DNA from: Phycisphaeraceae bacterium
GTDB taxonomy: Bacteria; Planctomycetota; Phycisphaerae; Phycisphaerales; UBA1924
NCBI GenBank assembly: GCA_023898685.1
Contig: CP060234.1
Span: forward strand, 1,984,001 to 2,048,000
Direction: 5' to 3'
DNA: 64,000 nt
Each line of letters opens with the position of its first letter. Within the stretch, counting starts at the first letter, position 1. The position numbers and the translations under genes were made by a program. This document shows positions 7,832 through 16,962 of this stretch, piece after piece. The notes under the pieces were generated by a model. It was not told where the DNA came from. It searched no databases and worked only from the letters and a program-made list of their open reading frames with translations.

Positions 7832-9412
7832 TTGAGTGCCAGTGTTTGCTACATCCGGCGTGAGGATCGGGGCGCCGTGCTCCGCGGGCTGCGGCTGTTG
7901 GGGCCGCAGACCGATGACACGTGGCACGCGCCGGCCGGCGCCGAGCAGTCGCGAGGCACGCTCACCGCCGCCGTCTCGTGGGTTGGCGATCGGCTCAATG
8001 GGCGGCTCGGCGGGCGTGTGCTCGATCGGCTCTGCCTCGACGTCGACGGCGCGGTGTGCGCCTGGGTGACGGCCAACTCCGCCGAACACGGGCTCGTGCG
8101 TGCGGTCATCGAGCAGGAGGCCGCCGGCGACGCCGACGACCCGTTCGCCGACGCGGGCCATGCCCACGCGGGGCGATTCCCCGATCTGCCCGGCGAGGTG
8201 GGCTACCAGACGCTCCGCGCCGGGCGGGGCGAGGCCCAGGGGCCGGCGCGGACCCCCGTGCTCGCGGTGCCCGACGTCGCCGCCCGCGCCCTGATCGACG
8301 CGCTCGACGAGTCCGGCGTGCAGGTCGGCTCGTGCATCACGCTCTGGCAGGCGATGGTCAAGGCGTGGACTTCGACGCCCGGCTCGTCTTCCGAGCGTGT
8401 CGTGGCCGACGCGAACCCCGCGGTCACCGCCGTGGTGCTCTGCACGCCGGGCGACCGCGTGGTCTGGGCCTGGGGACGGTCGGACGCACCGGTGGCCGCC
8501 GGCGCGTTCCGCATGCGCGCGGCGCCCGGGTCGGGCGCCGAACTCCCCCTGCTCGAGGACCCGAGCGGGCCGTCCGAGGCGTCCACCTCCGGCTTTGGCG
8601 GCCGGCTCGCGGCGGAATGGCTCGCGTGGGGCGTGCAGCTCGGGGTCGCGCCTTCGCGGGTCGTGTGGGTCGGCCCCGTCGAATCACACCCCGGACTCGG
8701 GGCGGGTGAACTCGCCGCCGCCCTCCGCCGCGCCGCGGCCGGGGCCACCGTGGACGTCATCGACGACGACGATCCGATCGGCCTCACCCTCCGCCGTCTG
8801 GCCGAGCGGATCGACGCGGGCCGCGACCGCCCCGCGCCCGACGATCACCTGGTCGGCCTGTCCAACCGGCCGGGCCGCGTCCATCGCGGGATGTACCGCT
8901 GGCTGGCGATCGTGCTGCTGGCGGCGTCGGGCGCCATCGCGGCCCTGGCCCACGAGTTCTGGAACCAGGCGTCGGCGTCGAACGCAACCCTCGCGCAGGT
9001 GCGGGCCAATCAGCGGGAGCTGTTCGAGGCCGAGGCGCCCGATCTTGTGAACGACCCCGCGCCGTTCGCCATCAAGACGCTTCAGGATCGTGTCGCCCAG
9101 GCCCGCGGGCCCGCGACGGTGCAGATCCCGCAAGCCAAGCCTGTTGTGCACGAGCTCGAAACGCTCGCCTTCGTGCTGGGCAATCCGGACTACGAGCTTC
9201 AAGAGATAGATGTGGGCCCGCTGTCGATCACGTTCCGGGTGAAGGTCGACGACACCAAGGCCTACGAGCAGCTCCAGCAGTCGCTGCTGGGAATCGGGGG
9301 GTCGATCATCAACTGGACGCCGCTGAACTACCGCCAGCAGGGCGGGCGGGTCGAGGTGACCGGCAACGGCACCTGGCCGCAGAGGGGCCGCGCGCCCGGG
9401 GGTGGATCATGA
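7832..9412 (+). CDS. GspL-like protein (actin-like domain plus C-terminal ferredoxin-like domain)
   Basis: A 526-residue protein starting with TTG at 7832, preceded by GAGGA at 7816-7820. The long N-terminal half (about residues 1-340) looks like a divergent actin-like ATPase fold of the GspL/PilM type. A single membrane helix lies near residues 352-370 (WLAIVLLAASGAIAALA). A periplasmic domain follows, with VVHELETLAFVLG and an alternating strand-helix pattern like GspL/PilN. In type II secretion GspL anchors the GspE ATPase to the membrane and binds GspM. The stop overlaps the next ATG by four bases. No single residue signature proves the family; position and topology carry the call. Confidence 0.65.
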   Translation: MSASVCYIRREDRGAVLRGLRLLGPQTDDTWHAPAGAEQSRGTLTAAVSWVGDRLNGRLGGRVLDRLCLDVDGAVCAWVTANSAEHGLVRAVIEQEAAGDADDPFADAGHAHAGRFPDLPGEVGYQTLRAGRGEAQGPARTPVLAVPDVAARALIDALDESGVQVGSCITLWQAMVKAWTSTPGSSSERVVADANPAVTAVVLCTPGDRVVWAWGRSDAPVAAGAFRMRAAPGSGAELPLLEDPSGPSEASTSGFGGRLAAEWLAWGVQLGVAPSRVVWVGPVESHPGLGAGELAAALRRAAAGATVDVIDDDDPIGLTLRRLAERIDAGRDRPAPDDHLVGLSNRPGRVHRGMYRWLAIVLLAASGAIAALAHEFWNQASASNATLAQVRANQRELFEAEAPDLVNDPAPFAIKTLQDRVAQARGPATVQIPQAKPVVHELETLAFVLGNPDYELQEIDVGPLSITFRVKVDDTKAYEQLQQSLLGIGGSIINWTPLNYRQQGGRVEVTGNGTWPQRGRAPGGGS

Positions 9413-9987
9413 CCGATCCACGCGAGCAGACCCGTCTGACTCCCGACGAGCGGTACGAGCTGGCTCTCGCGACCGACGCCGCGGCTCGCCACAACCGCCC
9501 GAGCCATCTCGTGGTCATCGCGGGGTTGGTATTCATCGCCGCGTGCGCCGCCCTGGGGTTCACCACGTGCCAATCGAGCCGGGCGAAGGCCGACCTGGAC
9601 CGCCGGATCGCGCAGCGTGACGCGATCGCCGACCTGCTCGCCGAGCTCCGGGCCCTGGGCCCGAGCGATGACGCGTCCACGCCCGGCCTCATGGGGCCCT
9701 ACCTGAACTTCCTTTCCGACATGGAAGCCATCGCCAAGAAGGTGGGCATCGCCGGGAATCTCGACATCCCGACCGAGCGCCGGTCGCAGGATCTCGTCGG
9801 CGCCGTGCGTGTGAGCTACGACTACAAGATCAAAGGTGACACGCTCACCCCGTTGCTCTCGTTCGTAAAGGAAGCCCAGGGACAGATCCCGGGCCTTCGC
9901 GTGGCCGGCCTCGCCGTCCGGCCGCGAAACGACAAGTGGGAGCTGGACGCCAAGTTCGAACGCTGGGAGAGGACGACCCAACCATGA
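9409..9987 (+). CDS. GspM/PilO-like single-pass membrane protein
   Basis: A 192-residue protein with a short cytoplasmic N-terminus, one membrane helix (about residues 34-54), a charged coiled-coil segment (residues 60-85) and a ferredoxin-like C-terminal domain with LLSFVKEAQGQIPGLRV. This is the GspM/PilO plan. It overlaps the gspL-like gene at its start (ATGA, 9409-9412) and the TPR lipoprotein gene at its end, so all three are probably translated together. It would pair with the GspL-like protein in the inner membrane. Confidence 0.68.
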   Translation: MTDPREQTRLTPDERYELALATDAAARHNRPSHLVVIAGLVFIAACAALGFTTCQSSRAKADLDRRIAQRDAIADLLAELRALGPSDDASTPGLMGPYLNFLSDMEAIAKKVGIAGNLDIPTERRSQDLVGAVRVSYDYKIKGDTLTPLLSFVKEAQGQIPGLRVAGLAVRPRNDKWELDAKFERWERTTQP

Positions 9988-10616
9988 CGCACCGAGTACT
10001 CCGTTCCATCCTCGCCCTCTCGCTGGCGGGGGTCCCGCTCGTCGGTTGCAAGGCCCAGCCCAAGGAGGCCGAGCCGGGGTCGCAACTGACCGAGCTCGGC
10101 CAGCGCACGCAGGAGGCCGAGCGGCTCGCCGGGCTGGCCCAGAAGGCCATGAACGCCGGCCACGCCGACAAGGCGATCGACCTCTACCGCCAGTCGATCG
10201 AATACTCGGCGGAGTTCCCCGACGTCTGGAACAACCTCGGGTTGCTGCTGCTCGAGAAGGGCGATCTGCAGAAGGCGATGTCGTCCTTCAGCATGGCCGC
10301 CGAGCTCGACCCGACCGATCCCCGCGCGTTCTACAACATGGGCGTCACGCACATGCGGGCGCAGTGGGCCGAGGACGCGATCGACGACTTCCGGAAGGCG
10401 CTGGCGATCACGCCTTCCTATCTGCCCGCGCTTCGAGGGGCGATCCAGGCGGCCGACATGCTGGGCCGCGCCGAGAACGAGGACCTCGAGTTCGTCAAGC
10501 GGGCCCTGCTCACGGAGACCGACGAGCAGTGGAGGGCCTACTTCGAGCGCCAGCGCTACCTGATCGACTCGCGGATCAAGTCGTCCCACCGTTTCGACGT
10601 GCCGTCGGGCGACTGA
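9984..10616 (+). CDS. TPR-repeat lipoprotein, last gene of the secretion operon
   Basis: A 210-residue product. The N-terminus is a lipoprotein signal with the lipobox PLVGC. At least three tetratricopeptide repeats follow (about residues 52-155), including AIDLYRQSIEYSAEFPDVWN and AMSSFSMAAELDPTDPRAFY. TPR lipoproteins often act as pilotins or assembly factors for secretins, which suits the setting, but this is inference. The ATG at 9984 overlaps the preceding stop by four bases, so I prefer it to the in-frame GTG at 9936. A strong terminator follows 36 nt after the stop and closes the operon. Confidence 0.82.
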   Translation: MTHRVLRSILALSLAGVPLVGCKAQPKEAEPGSQLTELGQRTQEAERLAGLAQKAMNAGHADKAIDLYRQSIEYSAEFPDVWNNLGLLLLEKGDLQKAMSSFSMAAELDPTDPRAFYNMGVTHMRAQWAEDAIDDFRKALAITPSYLPALRGAIQAADMLGRAENEDLEFVKRALLTETDEQWRAYFERQRYLIDSRIKSSHRFDVPSGD

Positions 10617-10652
10617 ACTCAAACGAACGAGTATCCGGTGTTCCTTGACGAG

Positions 10653-10678
10653 GCCCGGGCGCAAGCCCGGGCTTCTTT
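10653..10678 (+). terminator. Rho-independent terminator of the secretion operon
   Basis: A perfect 8-bp GC stem, GCCCGGGC (10653-10660) with a GCAA loop and GCCCGGGC (10665-10672), is followed by TTCTTT. It lies 36 nt after the TPR gene. The minus-strand phoH gene ends about 80 nt further on. Confidence 0.85.
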
Positions 10679-10757
10679 CACTGCTGTGTTCAAGGCGCGA
10701 ACGCGGGCCCGCGACGGGACTCCGTGCATCAGGGGCGAGAGGCAATCGGTTCGTGTC

Positions 10758-12224
10758 TCACAGCCGCGACGCCGCGAGGCTCGCCAGTTCGCTGCGTTCA
10801 CTCTTTGACAGGGTGACGTGGCCCACCACACCCAGACCCTTCATCTTCTCGACCGTGTAGCTCAACCCGTTGCTCGAGCCGTCGAGGTAGGGGTTGTCGA
10901 TCTGCCCGATGTCGCCCGTCAGCACGATCTTCGTCCCCTCGCCCACCCGGCTCACGATCGTCCGCACCTCGTGGGGCGTGAGGTTCTGCGCCTCGTCGAC
11001 GATCATGAACTGGTGCGGGATCGAACGCCCCCGGATGTACGTCAGCGGCTCGAGCACCAGCTTCCCGTCCGCCATCAGCTTGTTGATGTGGTGCTCCGGG
11101 CTGCGGCTCTCGGCGTTCTGGTTGGGGCTCCCGCGCGTGCTGAGCAGATAGGTGAGGTTGTCGAAGATGGGCTGCATCCACATCGTCAGCTTCTCGTCCT
11201 TGTCCCCCGGCAGATACCCGATGTCGCGGCCCATCGGCATGATCGGACGGGCGACGAGCAACTTGTCGTACCGCTGCTCGCCGAAGACCTTCGCCATCCC
11301 CGCCGCGATCGCCAGCAGCGTCTTGCCCGTCCCCGCCGACCCCAGCAGCGTCACCAGACGGATCTCGTCGTCGAGCAGCAGGTCGAGCGCCATTGTCTGC
11401 TGGACGTTCCGCGCAATGATCCCGAACGTCGGCTTCTTCTGCCCCGTTACCGGGATCACATGGTCTGTGTCCGCGAGCCGCCGCCCAAGGCCCGTGTGGC
11501 TCTGGTCCTCGGTGTCGCGCATCATCACGAACTCGTTGGGGATCGGCTCGTCCGGCGTCTTGTCGACACCCATCGTCTCCGCGATCGCCCGCATCAGCCG
11601 CTCGATCGGCAGCATCCGGTCGGCGTACAGCTCGTCGATCACGTCCCGCGGCACATCGGCGTCGAAGTAGCCCGAGTACAACCGGTCGGCGTCGACCTTC
11701 TGATTCTCGAAGTCTTCTGTCTTGATCCCCAGCGTGTCGCTCTTGATGCGCGCCGAAAGATCCTTCGAGACGAACACCGCGCGCTTCCCGCCGCGCATCA
11801 GGTGGTACGCCGCGGCGATGATCCGGTTGTCGGGTGTGTCGGCCGAGATAACGGGGGGCCGTTCATGGTCAACCACGTCGATGCGCACGCTCCCGGTCTT
11901 TCCATCGGGCCCGGTCGCGTAGCCGTGGTTCGACATCGCGTCGACCTCGCCCCAGTTCACCCCGTCGGTGAGCACACCCGCCCCGCGGAGCAGGTCGAGA
12001 TGGCGGATCGCGGCCCGGGCGTTGCGCCCGATGTCGTCGTCCCGCCGCTTCATCTTGTCGAGCTCTTCGATGACCTGGTAGGGGATGATGACGTGGTTGT
12101 CCTCGAACACGAACAACGCGTTGGGGTTGTGCAGCAGGACGTTCGTGTCCAGCACGAAGTGCTTGACGTCGACCTGGGTCGGGCTCTGCGGCGGCGCCGC
12201 CTGCGTCCGCGTCGTCCTTGTCAT
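10758..12224 (-). CDS. PIN domain-PhoH family ATPase
   Basis: A 488-residue fusion. The N-terminal PIN nuclease domain (about residues 20-160) starts with KHFVLDTNVLLHN and keeps the acidic Asp motif. The C-terminal PhoH domain (about residues 245-488) has Walker A GSAGTGKT, Walker B IVDEAQN and LTGDIGQID. PIN-PhoH (PhoH2/YlaK type) proteins are RNA helicase-ribonucleases in other bacteria. The ATG at 12224 gives the usual family length. It is the last gene of a minus-strand run with a DUF456 gene and a membrane protein gene, 103 nt downstream of the former. The family call is firm; the cellular RNA target is unknown. Confidence 0.95.
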   Translation of the reverse strand: MTRTTRTQAAPPQSPTQVDVKHFVLDTNVLLHNPNALFVFEDNHVIIPYQVIEELDKMKRRDDDIGRNARAAIRHLDLLRGAGVLTDGVNWGEVDAMSNHGYATGPDGKTGSVRIDVVDHERPPVISADTPDNRIIAAAYHLMRGGKRAVFVSKDLSARIKSDTLGIKTEDFENQKVDADRLYSGYFDADVPRDVIDELYADRMLPIERLMRAIAETMGVDKTPDEPIPNEFVMMRDTEDQSHTGLGRRLADTDHVIPVTGQKKPTFGIIARNVQQTMALDLLLDDEIRLVTLLGSAGTGKTLLAIAAGMAKVFGEQRYDKLLVARPIMPMGRDIGYLPGDKDEKLTMWMQPIFDNLTYLLSTRGSPNQNAESRSPEHHINKLMADGKLVLEPLTYIRGRSIPHQFMIVDEAQNLTPHEVRTIVSRVGEGTKIVLTGDIGQIDNPYLDGSSNGLSYTVEKMKGLGVVGHVTLSKSERSELASLAASRL

Positions 12225-12327
12225 GCGCTCCTCTCGCCGGGGCCACTCGGATCGGCCCCGAGGCTCTCCGCCGGCCAGCGTAGCGAATCCCGCAACATGA
12301 TGGAATCGGCCAATCCGGCCCGCGGGA

Positions 12328-12843
12328 TCAATTCCAGAACGCGTCGACGATCAACAACCCCGCGGTCAGAGCCGCGATCGCCGTCTTGATCACCGTCGCG
12401 AGCGCCCGCCCCACGGCCGCCCCCTTGGCCGATCGCAGCGATTCGCCCCAGGTGCGGTTGGCCACGCCCTTCTCGGCGAGCGCGGCCCCGACTCCGGCGC
12501 CCGCGATCCCGCCCAGGATCGACCCGATGATCGGCAGGAACGACAGGAAGATCGTCCCCAGGATCAGCCCCACGAAGGAGCCGACCAGCGAGCCCACCAC
12601 GCCCGCCTTGCTCCCCCCGGTCTTGGCCGAGCCCGCCGCCGAGCTGAGCCCTTCGGCCACCTCGCCCAGCACCGCCAGCAGCAGCGCGGCGCCGAGCGTC
12701 CAGGGCGAGTAGAGATGTGGCTGCCACACCGTGCACGCCAGCGCGACCAGGCACATCAGCCAGATGCCCGGCAGCGTCACCGCCGTCAGCAGCACCCCCA
12801 CGAGGGCGCCGATCGTCGAGATGATCCCCGCGGCCAACAGCAT
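12328..12843 (-). CDS. DUF456 membrane protein
   Basis: A 171-residue, almost entirely hydrophobic protein with about four membrane segments. A Gly/Ala-rich middle (VVGSLVGSFVGLILGTIFLSF and IGSILGGIAGAGVGAALAEK) is the hallmark of the DUF456 family, followed by a short helical C-terminus. The function of DUF456 proteins is unknown. The gene lies 36 nt downstream of the unnamed membrane protein gene and probably shares its transcript. Confidence 0.85.
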   Translation of the reverse strand: MLLAAGIISTIGALVGVLLTAVTLPGIWLMCLVALACTVWQPHLYSPWTLGAALLLAVLGEVAEGLSSAAGSAKTGGSKAGVVGSLVGSFVGLILGTIFLSFLPIIGSILGGIAGAGVGAALAEKGVANRTWGESLRSAKGAAVGRALATVIKTAIAALTAGLLIVDAFWN

Positions 12844-12879
12844 GGTTCAGCAGAGCATTCGGGAATCGCCGCGAGGCTT

Positions 12880-13920
12880 TCACGCCGGTTCGTTCTCGGT
12901 CCCCGCGTCGACCGCGGCGGCCTGCTCCTCGGCCCCCGATTCGGCCCCGGCCTTGGACTCCTCGGCGACACGCTCCGGGAACGCGGCCTTTTCCATCTCG
13001 AGGATCCAGCTCTCGATGTGTCCATGCCGGTACGTGTCGAACCGCAGTTCCTTCCCGCCGAGGGTGGGGTGCTCGTCCCGAATCTTGAGGTAGACGATGA
13101 ACTTGTCCCACTTGCGCTTGTCGACGTCGACGAGGTCGGCCGGGACGATGCTCTTCCCGTTGGGCAGGGTGAAGCGCATCTCGTCGGGGTCCCAGCGATA
13201 GGTCCGCGTCGCGACGCTCACGAACAGGTAGATCAGGTATGCAGAGAACACGAAGCACACCGCGGCCGAGATCTTGTTGACCGGGATGTCGTAGCTCTGG
13301 AGCGGGCCGGGCTCCGGCTGGGTCGACCACTGCGCGTCGAGCGCGGCGAACCGCTCCTTTGGAGCTTGGGCCCCGGCCTTCTGGTGCAGGTTCTCCAGTT
13401 CAGTCCGTTCGGCGGGGCCAAGCTGATCGGCGCCCTTGGCCTCGAGCGCCTTCACTCGGTCGTAGACCTTCGGATCAGGGTGGACCCAGAAGCTCGTGTA
13501 GGCGGGGTGGAGGTGGCCGATGCGTGACAGCGCGGTCAGCCACTCTGAACGCGCCAACTCCATCTGCGCACGCTTCTTCTGGAACTTGCTCTGCAACTCC
13601 GACGCCAGCCGCTCCTGGGTTTCGGGCGAGGTCAGGTTCGCCAGTTCTCCCACCGGATCGGAGACGACCCCCTCGCGCCGCAGGATGCCGGGAGATTCCG
13701 TCTGGTCGGCGTCGATCGCCCACTTCAGATACTCCCACTCGCGCGAGCTGGCGTAGGCCTCGCCGCGAGCCGGATAGGCCACGTACGCGTCGTACAGGCT
13801 CCAGATGCCATACCCCACGAGAACCGTCAGAATCACCACGATCCGCACAAGCCAAGGCCTGGCGATGATCGACCTCGTGGCGACGGGATGGCCAATTTTG
13901 TTCGGTTCCTCTTTGGTCAT
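12880..13920 (-). CDS. Uncharacterised two-pass membrane protein
   Basis: I do not recognise this 346-residue protein. Starting at the ATG at 13918-13920, a short cytoplasmic N-terminus leads to a membrane helix near residues 24-46 (VRIVVILTVLVGYGIWSLYD). A charged, helical region of about 170 residues rich in Glu, Lys and Gln follows, then a second membrane helix near residues 215-240 (AAVCFVFSAYLIYLFVSVA). A soluble domain with YRWDPDEMRFTLPNGKSI comes next, and the tail is rich in Glu and Ala. The last domain resembles small beta-rich membrane-proximal modules. An earlier in-frame start at 14064 exists but has no supporting context. It is upstream of the DUF456 gene. Confidence 0.7.
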   Translation of the reverse strand: MTKEEPNKIGHPVATRSIIARPWLVRIVVILTVLVGYGIWSLYDAYVAYPARGEAYASSREWEYLKWAIDADQTESPGILRREGVVSDPVGELANLTSPETQERLASELQSKFQKKRAQMELARSEWLTALSRIGHLHPAYTSFWVHPDPKVYDRVKALEAKGADQLGPAERTELENLHQKAGAQAPKERFAALDAQWSTQPEPGPLQSYDIPVNKISAAVCFVFSAYLIYLFVSVATRTYRWDPDEMRFTLPNGKSIVPADLVDVDKRKWDKFIVYLKIRDEHPTLGGKELRFDTYRHGHIESWILEMEKAAFPERVAEESKAGAESGAEEQAAAVDAGTENEPA

Positions 13921-14096
13921 CCAAGGCTCCGACTCACCCGGTCCGGTTCCGCTCCATCGGCCGATCTTATACCCGGCATCAGCCCCTTCCCTGGTGGGCA
14001 GCCATGAGTCTAGGAGTATCTGCCCCTCCGACGGGGGACCCGGGCCTGATCTATCGGCACTCACCCGCGGCCGCCCAAGCCATCTATCGTCCCTGT

Positions 14097-14960
14097 ATGG
14101 GCGGCGATGGGCTGGATCAGAGGGTCGGAGCCGCCGCGGGCGTCCCGGTCACTGGTTCGACCCGGCTCCATGGCGGGTGCGTCGCCGACGTCCGGAGGCT
14201 TGACCTTGCCGATGGGCGGCGGGTCGTCGTCAAGGCCGGGTCCGGATCGCGAGCCGGCCTTGAGATCGAGGGCTTCATGCTCGATCGGCTCGCCGCGACT
14301 GGGTCCATCCCCGTGCCTCGCGTCCTTCACGCCGAGCCCGACCTGCTGATTCTCGAGCACATCGAAAACGACGGCCGCCGGTCCGACCGCGGGGAAGCCG
14401 AGGCCGCGGCGATGCTCGCCAGACTGCACGCGATCACCCGCGACCGATTCGGCTTCGAGCGTGACACGCTCATCGGCTCGCTCCACCAGCCCAATGGCGA
14501 CATGGACCACTGGCCTCGTTTCTTCGCCGAGCGGCGGTTGCTCCACATGGGCCGGAGGGCCCACGAAGCCGGCTCAATCCCCGGCAGCACGCTCACCAAG
14601 CTCGAGAAGCTCGCTGCCGACATCGACCGGCTGATCGACCCACCCCCCGCCCGACCCGCGCTTGTCCACGGGGACATCTGGTCGGGCAACGTGCTCTGGC
14701 ACGAGGGCCGCGTCGCGGCGTTCATCGACCCGGCGACCTACTTCGCGGACCCCGAGATCGAGTTGGCGTTCATCGACCTCTTCGGCTGCTTCGGGCGGAC
14801 GTTCTGGGACCACTACGGCGACTTCGGGTCCATCCGCCCGGGCTTCTGGGAGGCCCGGCGGGACCTTTACAACATCTACCCCTTGCTCGTCCATGCCACG
14901 CTGTTCGGTGGGGGCTACGGGGCGAGCGTCACGAGAACCCTCGCGTCCCTTGGCTACTAG
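14097..14960 (+). CDS. Fructosamine/ketosamine-3-kinase family protein
   Basis: A protein-kinase-like fold of 287 residues. The catalytic loop VHGDIWSGNVLW and the metal-binding FIDPATYFADPEIELAF segment are characteristic of the fructosamine-3-kinase family, which phosphorylates sugar adducts on protein amines so that they fall off. The N-lobe shows DGRRVVVKAG and an IEGFMLDRLA helix. An upstream in-frame ATG at 14004 would add 31 residues, but the codons there (CTA, GGA, GTA) are unlike the rest of the gene, and the 14097 start gives the usual family length. The tRNA-His gene follows on the other strand. Confidence 0.85.
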   Translation: MGGDGLDQRVGAAAGVPVTGSTRLHGGCVADVRRLDLADGRRVVVKAGSGSRAGLEIEGFMLDRLAATGSIPVPRVLHAEPDLLILEHIENDGRRSDRGEAEAAAMLARLHAITRDRFGFERDTLIGSLHQPNGDMDHWPRFFAERRLLHMGRRAHEAGSIPGSTLTKLEKLAADIDRLIDPPPARPALVHGDIWSGNVLWHEGRVAAFIDPATYFADPEIELAFIDLFGCFGRTFWDHYGDFGSIRPGFWEARRDLYNIYPLLVHATLFGGGYGASVTRTLASLGY

Positions 14961-15033
14961 CAAAACGACCGAAGCCGGCCATCAACTCCTCCAGTTGGTG
15001 TCCGGCCCCCGGTTCCTGATGCCTGCCTGAAAG

Positions 15034-15107
15034 GGAGACCGACGGGATTCGAACCCGCGACTTCCTGGACCACAACCAGGTGCTCTGCCGACTGAGCTAC
15101 GGCCTCC
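15034..15107 (-). tRNA. tRNA-His (anticodon GTG)
   Basis: The minus strand folds into a cloverleaf. The 7-bp acceptor stem is GAGGCCG with CGGTCTC. The anticodon stem CCTGG/CCAGG encloses the loop TTGTGGT with anticodon GTG. The T arm reads GCGGG-TTCGAAT-CCCGT. A G precedes the acceptor stem and faces C at the discriminator position, giving the G-1:C73 pair that identifies tRNA-His. The CCA end is not fully encoded. Confidence 0.95.
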
Positions 15108-15215
15108 GTCGAGACATGACGGTAGGCGGGGTCGAGGTCGTCGGACAAATCGCTGGCCCCGGCCCGGCATCATGCCGATTCCATACGCGAGGCACCCGAA
15201 GTTGGGGCGCACAGA

Positions 15216-15244
15216 TCGGTTTCGGACCGACCGACGCCTATTCT
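15216..15244 (+). promoter_or_regulatory. Candidate sigma-70-type promoter of pckA
   Basis: TCGGTT at 15216-15221 is separated by 17 nt from TATTCT at 15239-15244. The -10 box lies 37 nt before the pckA ATG. The -35 box is weak. Confidence 0.4.
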
Positions 15245-15281
15245 TCCTGTGCAACTCGCTTTTTCCCGAGAGGAGCCCCAC

Positions 15282-16877
15282 ATGACCGCCATCGGCGCCA
15301 CCCGAGTCGACCTCACGATCGGTCACACCCACCGCAATCTCCCGGCGGCAGAGCTTGTCGAGCGGGCGCTCGCCTCGGGCGAGGGGCGCCTGGCGAGCAA
15401 CGGGGCCCTGGTCTGCATGACAGGCGATCGAACAGGTCGCAGTCCGAAGGACAAGTACCTCGAGGACACCCCGGGCATCCACGAGAAGATCTGGTGGGGC
15501 AGCGTCAACATGCCCATCACGACCGAGCACTTCGACGAGGCGCTCGCCATCGCGACCGAGCACCTCAACGCCGTCCCCGACCGCTACGTCTTCGAAGGCT
15601 GGGCCGGGGCCGACACCAAGCACCGCCTCGGCGTACAGGTCGTCACCGAGATGGCCTGGCACGCGCTGTTCGCCCAGACGCTGTTCATCGAGCCGGGCAG
15701 CGCATCCGACCCGTCTGGCCTGCCCTGGAAGCACGACTGGACCATCCTCAACGCCGCCAACCGTCGCCTCACCGACGAGGAGCAGGCCCGATTCGGCGTC
15801 AAGAGCCCGGTGCTCATCGCCCAAAGCATCGAGCGCAAGCTCGTCGTCATCCTGGGCAGCGAGTACGCCGGCGAGATCAAGAAGAGCATCTTCTACGCGA
15901 TGAACTTCGACATGCCAGAGCAGGGCGTCTTCCCCATGCACTGCTCGGCCAACATCGCCAACGACGACCCGACCAACGTCGCACTCTTCTTCGGCCTCTC
16001 GGGCACGGGCAAGACCACCCTTTCGGCCGATCCCAACCGCTCGCTCATCGGCGACGACGAGCACGGGTGGGGGCCCAACGGCGTGTTCAACTTCGAGGGC
16101 GGCTGCTACGCCAAGTGCATCCGCCTCTCCCAGGCCGGTGAGCCGCAGATCTGGAACGCCATCCGCTTCGGCTCCGTGCTCGAGAACACCGTCATCGACG
16201 AGAAGACACGTGTCCCCGACTTCGACGATGGCTCGATCACCGAGAACACCCGCGTCACCTACCCGGTCGACTTCATCCCCGGCGCCACCATCCCCTCCGT
16301 CGCGGGCCACCCCAAGAACGTGATCTTCCTCACCGCCGACGCCTACGGCGTGCTCCCCCCGGTCAGCAAGCTCACGCCCGAACAGGCGATGTACTACTTC
16401 ATCAACGGCTACACCTCCAAGCTCGCCGGCACCGAGGCGGGCGTCACCGAGCCCCAGCCCAACTTCAGCCCCTGCTTCGGCGGCCCGTTCATGCCGCGCC
16501 GGCCCAGCGAGTACGCCAAGATGCTCGCCGACCGCATCAAGAAGTACAAGGCCAACGTCTGGCTGCTCAACACGGGCTGGACCGGGGGCCCCTACGGCGA
16601 GGGCCACCGCTTCGAGCTCGGCTACACCCGCGCGATGGTGACGAGCATCCTTAACGGCACGCTCGCCCGCGAGGAGTTCGACGCCGACCCGATCTTCGGC
16701 CTGTTCGTCCCCAGGCACGTCAAGGGCGTGCCCGCCGGTGTGCTCCATCCAGAAGACACCTGGGACAACGCCGAGCGCTACCGCGCCCAGGCGATGAAGC
16801 TCGCCTCCAAGTTCCGCGAGAACGAGAAGAAGTTCATCATGTCCGACGAAGTCCTCGCGGCCGGGCCGAAGTGCTGA
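15282..16877 (+). CDS. pckA: Phosphoenolpyruvate carboxykinase (ATP)
   Basis: A 531-residue enzyme that interconverts oxaloacetate and phosphoenolpyruvate with ATP at the entry to gluconeogenesis. The P-loop FFGLSGTGKTTLSADPN, the kinase-2 segment IGDDEHGW and the substrate loop TGRSPKDKY are all present, as is the late NTGWTGGPYGEG motif. The length matches the ATP-dependent family. The ATG at 15282 is preceded by GAGAGGAG at 15268-15275, which decides it over the in-frame ATG... upstream near 15249. A strong terminator follows the stop by 13 nt. The gene stands alone. Confidence 0.97.
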   Translation: MTAIGATRVDLTIGHTHRNLPAAELVERALASGEGRLASNGALVCMTGDRTGRSPKDKYLEDTPGIHEKIWWGSVNMPITTEHFDEALAIATEHLNAVPDRYVFEGWAGADTKHRLGVQVVTEMAWHALFAQTLFIEPGSASDPSGLPWKHDWTILNAANRRLTDEEQARFGVKSPVLIAQSIERKLVVILGSEYAGEIKKSIFYAMNFDMPEQGVFPMHCSANIANDDPTNVALFFGLSGTGKTTLSADPNRSLIGDDEHGWGPNGVFNFEGGCYAKCIRLSQAGEPQIWNAIRFGSVLENTVIDEKTRVPDFDDGSITENTRVTYPVDFIPGATIPSVAGHPKNVIFLTADAYGVLPPVSKLTPEQAMYYFINGYTSKLAGTEAGVTEPQPNFSPCFGGPFMPRRPSEYAKMLADRIKKYKANVWLLNTGWTGGPYGEGHRFELGYTRAMVTSILNGTLAREEFDADPIFGLFVPRHVKGVPAGVLHPEDTWDNAERYRAQAMKLASKFRENEKKFIMSDEVLAAGPKC

Positions 16878-16890
16878 CAACGATGCAACC

Positions 16891-16920
16891 AAAAAGCCCC
16901 CGGAGAACCGGGGGCTTTTT
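16891..16920. terminator. Bidirectional rho-independent terminator after pckA
   Basis: AAAAAGCCCCCGG (16891-16903), an AGAA loop and CCGGGGGCTTTTT (16908-16920) form a 13-bp stem with A- and T-tracts on either side. It can stop transcription from pckA and from the convergent FG-GAP gene that ends at 16963. Confidence 0.92.
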
Positions 16921-16962
16921 CATGCGCGAATCCGGCCCGAGACCCCGGGCCGCCCGCGTGGC

